Source: an uncultured Clostridia bacterium
GTDB taxonomy: Bacteria; Bacillota; Clostridia; Christensenellales; Aristaeellaceae
Direction: 5' to 3'
NCBI GenBank assembly: GCA_934621505.1
Contig: CAKTUU010000005.1
Location: 1-64,000, forward strand
Length of the DNA stretch: 64,000 nt
Shown: positions 59,599 to 64,000 of the stretch, piece after piece
Layout of the letters: each line of letters opens with the position of its first letter
Position numbering within the stretch: the first letter of the stretch is position 1
The notes under the pieces: model-generated
Told to the model about the DNA's origin: nothing
Databases searched by the model: none
The model's input: the letters and a program-made list of their open reading frames with translations, nothing else
Position numbers and translations under genes: made by a program

Positions 59599-60495
59599 AT
59601 GAACGATATTTTTATCCGCATTCGCGGCATGCAGGACAGTCTGCCCCGGGCCTGTCAGCAAATTTGCGCCTATCTTTTGGAAAACCCCAGCCAGGTGCTG
59701 CATCTGTCGGTACACGAGCTGGCCCAGTGCAGCCAGACCAGCGACGCCACCGTTATACGCTTATGCCGCCTTTTGGGCTTTGAGGGGTACCGCGCTTTGC
59801 TCATCAGCCTGTCGTCGGCCCTTACGTCCGCCCAGGAGCAGCAGGACGGCGGGCGCTTTACGGACATTGGACAGGACATGCCGGTGCCGTCCATCATCAG
59901 CAGCATATCCCGGGCGAACCACCAATCCATTGACGACACCCTGAAGGTGCTGGAGCCGGCCCGGGTGGAGGCGGCGGTGAAAAAGCTGGAGCAGGCCCGG
60001 CAGATTCTTTTTTGCGGTATTGGCGCGTCCGGGCTGGTATGCATGGACGCGGAGCAGAAGCTGCTGCGGGTGGGCAAAAGCTGCCGCGCCTGCACCGACG
60101 GCCACAGCCAGCTGACGGCGGCGGCGCTGCTGGGCCGGGAGGACGCGGCGGTGCTGGTATCCAACTCCGGCGAAACCAACGATATTCTGGAAACCCTGCG
60201 GGTGCTGAAAAGCAACGGCGTATGCACCATCAGCCTGACCCGCTACGGCAAAAACACCCTGGCGGAAAACAGCCACATTGCCCTGTACATTTCCACGCCG
60301 GAAATTTTATTTCGCAGCGGGGCCATGGGCAGCCGCATCGCCATGCTGAACGTGGTGGACATTTTGTACGCCGCCCTGGTCAGCCGCAGCTACCAGCTAT
60401 CCCAAAGCAAGCTGCTGCTTACCCGCGAAGCCATCGAGCGCAAGCGCCGCCACCACCAGGGTTTCACCCTGGACCCAAATCACGAAGAAGGTTGA
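59599..60495 (+). CDS. murR: MurR/RpiR-family transcriptional regulator
   Basis: A 298-residue regulator with an N-terminal RpiR helix-turn-helix (residues 1-77: ICAYLLENPSQVLHLSVHELAQCSQTSDATVIRLCRLLGF, split here by normal sequence) and a C-terminal SIS sugar-phosphate domain (ILFCGIGASGLVCMDAEQKLLR; VLVSNSGETNDILETLRV). MurNAc-6-phosphate is the known effector of MurR. ATG 59599 with AGGAGG is preferred to an upstream in-frame start. It is divergent from nagZ and very likely controls that operon. The last 13 residues (HQGFTLDPNHEEG) are encoded by a 64-bp intergenic repeat, so the tail is probably a recent addition. Confidence 0.92.
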   Translation: MNDIFIRIRGMQDSLPRACQQICAYLLENPSQVLHLSVHELAQCSQTSDATVIRLCRLLGFEGYRALLISLSSALTSAQEQQDGGRFTDIGQDMPVPSIISSISRANHQSIDDTLKVLEPARVEAAVKKLEQARQILFCGIGASGLVCMDAEQKLLRVGKSCRACTDGHSQLTAAALLGREDAAVLVSNSGETNDILETLRVLKSNGVCTISLTRYGKNTLAENSHIALYISTPEILFRSGAMGSRIAMLNVVDILYAALVSRSYQLSQSKLLLTREAIERKRRHHQGFTLDPNHEEG

Positions 60496-60583
60496 GTGTG
60501 CTTTCTGACAGCTTCCGTGCCAGGGTTTCACCCTGGACCCAAATCACGAAGCGAATTGAGTGAGCTTACCAACATTTTCCGTG
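60456..60583 (+). repeat. 64-bp tandem repeat overlapping the murR 3' end
   Basis: Two units (60456-60519 and 60520-60583) begin with CCAGGGTTTCACCCTGG, a hairpin, and continue with ACCCAAATCACGAAG; they end TTCCGTG. The first supplies the final codons of murR. Similar hairpin-headed repeats are frequent between genes in Clostridia. Confidence 0.75.
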
Positions 60584-60620
60584 TGATAATTGGGAGAAAG
60601 GTGCCGGAGCAATCTGGCTG

Positions 60621-60676
60621 AAAAACGCGGTCGAAAACAAACAGGGACATGACGTCATGTCCCTGTTGGCGTTTTT
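60621..60676. terminator. Bidirectional terminator between murR and the fusion gene
   Basis: Inner perfect palindrome ACAGGGACATGAC/GTCATGTCCCTGT (60641-60666) and outer arms AAAAACGC (60621-60628) and GCGTTTTT (60669-60676). The A/T ends suit termination from both convergent genes. Confidence 0.8.
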
Positions 60677-60682
60677 GCAAAT

Positions 60683-61813
60683 TTATCGCTCGATACGGTA
60701 GTATTTAAACATTCCATCTTCGCCAACCAGGCGAAAGCCCACTTTTTCCAGCACATGCTGACTTCGCGTGTTCTTCAGGACGGCATCCGCGTTCACAGCG
60801 GTCATTCCCAGCTTGTCAAAGGCAAATTCCACAGCCAGGCGCTCCGCCTGCGTTCCGTACCCCTTTCCCTTTACAGCGTCGTTTTGCATATGGATGCTCA
60901 GGGTACATTCTTTTTTATCGTAATCGATTCGCTTCAGCTGCAATTCCCCAATCACCTTATCCCCAAGCAGGATGGCAAACAGCCTGCGTGAAGCGTCCAT
61001 CCCCTTTGCGTCAAAATACCGGTTTACCGCGTCCTCGTCATAAACATAGGGATGGAACAGGCCCATGTCCATATAAATGGACGCGTCATTCGTCCAATGT
61101 CTGTACAACGCGTGACATTGTTCTCTCGTCATCGGCTTTAACTGGACCGTCATGATTGATTCGTTCGCCAGCTTTCCCATTTTTTCACACAAAATTTCCG
61201 AAAGTTCCTTCGGCGACTCAATCATGGCCATATGGCAGCTGTTTGGCACAAACGTAATCCTTACTTTATTTAACGTTTCTTCAGATAAATGCAATTCGCT
61301 TATATGGCTCCTGGCATCCGCGTCATTACGGTCGCCAAGCAGCAATTCCACCGGATTTTTTATCTCCATCAGGAAAGGCGTGTAGTCAAATTCCTCTTGC
61401 AAGGATTTGAACATAGCCTCTGTGTAGTAAACACGTTCTTGAGCCATCATCGTGCCAACTGTTTCTCCATACATTTCCATATGCTCAGGAGTCATCAGGT
61501 TACGAAAGAATGGGCCTGCCGGTTTTAGATTTGTATCAAGGCAAACAATTCGAGTCCCTGCCGGTATGTCATGGCGTGCGGCCAGCTCAAGAGCCATTAG
61601 CCCTCCCAAACTATGACCGACAATCACATCATATTCTTTTCCCTTTATTTGCGAGGCTACCCATCTGGTTAAATCGTCCACGCAATTTGCCCTTTGTGTA
61701 ACTTCATGAGGATAAACGAGCGTCTCGTATTCCCAGGATGGTAACAAGGGCAGCAATTTGTCCCACACTTTTTCTGTACAGTTGACGCCATATAAAAATA
61801 ACGCTTTCACCAT
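60683..61813 (-). CDS. Alpha/beta-hydrolase fused to a GNAT acetyltransferase
   Basis: A 376-residue two-domain protein. Residues 1-215 are an alpha/beta hydrolase: KALFLYGVNCTEKVWDKLLP, nucleophile elbow VIVGHSLGGLMALELAA near 65-80, and a late His in NSCHMAMIESP near 195. Residues 222-376 are a GNAT domain: VQLKPMTREQCHALYRHW, GDKVIGELQLKRIDYDKKEC, GKGYGTQAERLAVEFAFDKL (acetyl-CoA loop) and NTRSQHVLEKVGFRLVGED. Both sets of key residues are intact. The gene is visibly AT-richer than its surroundings, which suggests acquisition. It stands alone between convergent terminators. Substrates are unknown; resistance or small-molecule modification is possible. Confidence 0.85.
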   Translation of the reverse strand: MVKALFLYGVNCTEKVWDKLLPLLPSWEYETLVYPHEVTQRANCVDDLTRWVASQIKGKEYDVIVGHSLGGLMALELAARHDIPAGTRIVCLDTNLKPAGPFFRNLMTPEHMEMYGETVGTMMAQERVYYTEAMFKSLQEEFDYTPFLMEIKNPVELLLGDRNDADARSHISELHLSEETLNKVRITFVPNSCHMAMIESPKELSEILCEKMGKLANESIMTVQLKPMTREQCHALYRHWTNDASIYMDMGLFHPYVYDEDAVNRYFDAKGMDASRRLFAILLGDKVIGELQLKRIDYDKKECTLSIHMQNDAVKGKGYGTQAERLAVEFAFDKLGMTAVNADAVLKNTRSQHVLEKVGFRLVGEDGMFKYYRIER

Positions 61814-61908
61814 TTCGTTTTCCTTACCTTCCGGCCTGTATATTCAGGAATAGCCCCGGCCGAATGAAGTCGGCCGACAATAGAAACGGCTCTGTAAACC
61901 GGAAGCCG

Positions 61909-62324
61909 TTACGCTACATATACGGCAATTCCAGTACAGATTCCGCTATTTGTATCGCATTCAGATACACTGCAAGCGGATATTCCCAAAACACAATCAG
62001 CAAGTGCCGTTAATCTTATTTTGTCTCCGGCTTTTGACAAGGGTTTTCTGATTTCAATTTTGCCATTTGAATCAATGACAGTATTCATAAAAAAGTTAAT
62101 CGGCTGGATAATCGTTCTTTCCGTTCCAAGAGCATGGTTTAGATTGTCCAAACAGTTCAGGTGATTAGAACCGTTTTGGTAAAAGAAATCGTACATATTT
62201 TTGCTGCATGCTGGAAACAGCAAATCATGAGCGCCTACATCATCGCTTTCTACTCTGAACATGGGTTTATACTGGTTGGAATACAGGATACTGCCAGCTT
62301 CTATCCTTAACGATTCGTTGCAGT
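61909..62324 (-). pseudogene. DUF1989 (urea carboxylase-associated) gene remnant, 5' half lost
   Basis: About 138 residues match the C-terminal two thirds of the DUF1989 family: SLRIEAGSILYSNQYKPMF, VGAHDLLFPACSKNMYDFFY, HLNCLDNLNHALG, PINFFMNTVIDSNGKIEIRK and KAGDKIRLTALADCVLGISA. Family members are about 200 residues; the N-terminal 60-80 are absent, and the sequence runs straight into a copy of the 104-bp repeat at 62325. An open frame does continue through the repeat to 62442, giving a meaningless N-terminus. The remnant is AT-rich like the neighbouring fusion gene. Confidence 0.75.
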
Positions 62325-62428
62325 CTATAGCGAGCGGTGGGAGGGCTGTTACCCTCCCATAAAGCGAGCGGCACCCAGGACTATGGGTTTTTAAGCACGG
62401 GTCGCCTTTCGGCGGGACGTGCGCCTCA
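62325..62428 (+). repeat. 104-bp dispersed repeat, copy B
   Basis: CTATAGCGAGCGGTGGGAGG, then ACCCTCCCATAAAGCGAGCGG, CACCCAGGACTATGGGTTTT and a CGCCTTTCGGCGGGACGTGC end. It abuts the truncated DUF1989 gene. Twenty bases separate it from copy C. Confidence 0.8.
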
Positions 62429-62448
62429 TGCAGGGAAGTCAAGTTACT

Positions 62449-62552
62449 CTATAGCGAGCGGTGGGAGGGTAACACCCCTCCCACAAAGCGAGCGGCACCC
62501 AAGCCTGCGGGTCCTTAAGCGCGGCCCGCCTTTCGGCGGGACGTGCGCCTCA
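62449..62552 (+). repeat. 104-bp dispersed repeat, copy C
   Basis: Nearly the same as copy B and close to copy A (27826-27930). Hairpins: GTGGGAGGG/CCCTCCCAC, ACCCAAGCCTGCGGGT and CCGCC/GGCGG. The last 11 codons and the stop of the downstream permease gene lie inside this copy. Confidence 0.8.
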
Positions 62553-63423
62553 GTGTTACCACCACCATCATCACCACGGTTACCAGATAGGGGGCCATGG
62601 CGGTCAGGTTGCTGGGCACATACTTTTGCAGCCGCAGGCCCAGCGCGTCAATAAAGCCGAACAGCAGCGCCGCCAGAAAAACCCGGGGCGGGTTGCCCCG
62701 GCCAAAGATGACGCAGGCAAAGGCCACATACCCGCGGGAGGCGCTCATGTTCTCCGAAAACATGGTCAGGTAGCCCAGGGACAGGTGCGCCCCCGCCAGG
62801 CAGCTGAGCATGCCGCACAGCACGCTGGCCAGGCACTTCATTTTTTCCGGGCTTTTGCCGCAGGCGGTCAGGGCGTCCGGGTATTCGCCGCTGGCCCGCA
62901 AATGCAGCCCCATCGGGGTTTTGTAGATGAAGGCCCAGCATACCGGCACCAGCAGCCAGCTGATGTACACCAGCAGCGTATTGCCGCTGAGCAGCCGCCC
63001 CAGCACGGGTATCTGCGCTATTCCGGGAATGTGCAGGGTGGGCAGGGGCACAATCTGCGGACTCTGGAAGGAACCCTTCACATGAAAAATGGTGCGCAGC
63101 AAAAATACCGTCAGCCCGCCCGCGAAAATGTTCAGGGCAACGCCGATGATAAACTCGTCCGAATGAAAATGAATCACAAACACATAGTAGAACAGCCCCA
63201 GCAGCACGCCCAGCAGCAGGGACAGCGCCAGCCCCGCCACCCAGCTGTGGCAGAAATAGCTGCCCAGCACCGCAAAAAACGCGCCGATGAGCATCATGCC
63301 GTCGATACCGATGTTGGTCATGTTCACATGCTGGGTCATCAGGCAGCCCATGGCCGCCAGCACCACCGGCGTGGCGGTGCGCAGGGTGTTTTGCAAAAGC
63401 AGCACGTTGAAAATTTCGCCCAT
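62515..63423 (-). CDS. Nucleoside-type ABC transporter permease (YufQ/NupQ-like)
   Basis: A 302-residue membrane protein of the BmpA-associated permease family: TATPVVLAAMGCLMTQHVNM, NIGIDGMMLIGAFFAVLGSY, FIIGVALNIFAGGLTVFLL and PMGLHLRASGEYPDALTACG are the family's standard order. About eight helices. Such transporters import nucleosides or other small ligands. The final residues LRRTSRRKAGRA come from the 104-bp repeat. It follows the second permease by one base (stop 63424), so both are cotranscribed; binding protein and ATPase are expected beyond the right edge. Confidence 0.9.
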   Translation of the reverse strand: MGEIFNVLLLQNTLRTATPVVLAAMGCLMTQHVNMTNIGIDGMMLIGAFFAVLGSYFCHSWVAGLALSLLLGVLLGLFYYVFVIHFHSDEFIIGVALNIFAGGLTVFLLRTIFHVKGSFQSPQIVPLPTLHIPGIAQIPVLGRLLSGNTLLVYISWLLVPVCWAFIYKTPMGLHLRASGEYPDALTACGKSPEKMKCLASVLCGMLSCLAGAHLSLGYLTMFSENMSASRGYVAFACVIFGRGNPPRVFLAALLFGFIDALGLRLQKYVPSNLTAMAPYLVTVVMMVVVTLRRTSRRKAGRA

Positions 63424-64000
63424 TTAAGCCGCCTCCTTTTTGCGGGCCCGCCGCAGGGCCGCCCGGTTGCTGAGCCGCTGGCGAATGCCGCCCTCGGCCG
63501 CCATAAAGAAGATGATGACGGACTGCACAATCAGAATCAGCTCGCTGGATACGCCCACCGCCTCCATGCTTTTGCCGCCGATGCTCAATATGGCGAACAG
63601 AAAGCTCATCACGATGACGCCAAAGGGATTGTAGCGCATAATCATGGCCACCAGCATGCCGTCATAGTAAAATTCGTTGGACACGGTGGTAATGAACCGC
63701 TTGTGCAGGCCGAATACCTCCAGCATGCCCACCAGCCCGCAAATGGCCCCGGAAAACACCATGCTCCAAAGCATCAGTTTGCCGGTGGAGATGCCGCCGT
63801 ACCGGGCAAAACGGTCGTTTTCACCGGTCAGCTTCATTTCAAAGCCTACGGTGGACCGGCTCATCAGGTACCATACCAGCAGGGCCACCGCCGCCGCGTA
63901 AAAAACGCCGGTGGTCAGGTTGCTCAGTTTGATCAGGGAGGGAAAAGCCGCCGCCTTCAGAATGCTGTCGGTACCGCTGGCAATGCCCCGCTCCGTGGTT
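63424..64000 (-). CDS. Nucleoside-type ABC transporter permease (YufP/NupP-like), partial
   Basis: The reading frame is open to the right edge, so the N-terminal part is missing; about 191 residues are visible. TTGVFYAAAVALLVWYLMSR, STVGFEMKLTGENDRFARYGGI, SGAICGLVGMLEVFGLHKRF and FYYDGMLVAMIMRYNPFGVI fit the first permease of BmpA-type systems. The apparent ATG inside the visible part is not the start. It is the partner of the 62515-63423 permease. Confidence 0.88.
   Translation of the reverse strand, partial: TTERGIASGTDSILKAAAFPSLIKLSNLTTGVFYAAAVALLVWYLMSRSTVGFEMKLTGENDRFARYGGISTGKLMLWSMVFSGAICGLVGMLEVFGLHKRFITTVSNEFYYDGMLVAMIMRYNPFGVIVMSFLFAILSIGGKSMEAVGVSSELILIVQSVIIFFMAAEGGIRQRLSNRAALRRARKKEAA

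Noticed and set aside
60456..60583. CRISPR-like repeat
   Set aside because: Two adjacent units without spacers, the first inside a coding end; it is a tandem intergenic repeat.
62325..62442. Genuine N-terminus of the DUF1989 protein
   Set aside because: The open frame continues there but is translated from the 104-bp repeat and has no resemblance to the family.

Overview
The window looks like the chromosome of an uncultured or poorly described Gram-positive member of the class Clostridia. Support: PolC and DnaE replicases together, an LL-diaminopimelate aminotransferase route to lysine, AGGAGG-type ribosome binding sites, sortase-type wall anchoring, a YitT protein and muropeptide catabolism genes. 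Most of it (about 11.5-60.6 kb and 62.5-64 kb) is GC-rich, roughly 60% by eye. Two stretches are clearly poorer in GC: the first ~11.4 kb and a small patch at 60.7-62.3 kb. No tRNA, rRNA or CRISPR array was recognised.

Region 1 (1-11.45 kb) is an integrative mobilizable element with its flank. A 5'-truncated DegV gene and a doubly frameshifted DUF308 membrane protein come first, then a hairpin-rich non-coding stretch. Next are a type IV AbiE toxin-antitoxin pair, a sigma factor, an XRE regulator, a CHC2 primase-like protein, a D5-type helicase, a pair of 81-bp repeats (candidate oriT or origin), a MobV relaxase, a small protein and a large serine recombinase. The recombinase has an in-frame TAG four codons before its catalytic serine. 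A 196-bp tandem duplication with strong dyads follows and probably marks the right end.

Region 2 (11.5-42.1 kb) is chromosomal: a short alanyl-tRNA synthetase without the C-Ala domain, a wall-anchored RCC1/InlB-repeat protein whose signal peptide is frameshifted at a G8 tract, and a leftward run dnaE, three polytopic membrane proteins (glycosyltransferase-like), dapF, dapL. Then come a phosphodiester glycosidase, a solute-binding-like protein, a Myb-like regulator, AraC/MFS, a flavoprotein, purB, an acyltransferase, a lipoate ligase-like protein, a ProX-like deacylase, a solitary MazF toxin, YitT, a serine hydrolase and a secreted repeat protein.

Region 3 (42.1-50 kb) starts with a MITE-like inverted-repeat element, then polC, a frameshifted polytopic membrane protein, a small conserved protein and a secreted three-repeat protein.

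Region 4 (50-60.6 kb) is the most coherent system: dacF, an ABC importer without its own ATPase (solute-binding protein and two permeases), anmK, murQ, an AmiE-like amidase and NagZ on the minus strand, with a divergent MurR/RpiR regulator. Together they would import wall fragments and convert them in the cytoplasm to GlcNAc-6-phosphate, free peptide and lactate.

Region 5 (60.6-64 kb) holds an alpha/beta-hydrolase-GNAT fusion, a DUF1989 remnant whose 5' half is replaced by copies of a 104-bp repeat, and two permeases of a BmpA-type nucleoside ABC transporter, the second running off the right edge.

Recurring themes are homopolymer frameshifts (C6, G8, T7), which are either assembly errors or phase-variable tracts, and families of palindromic repeats that form the last codons and stop codons of neighbouring genes.
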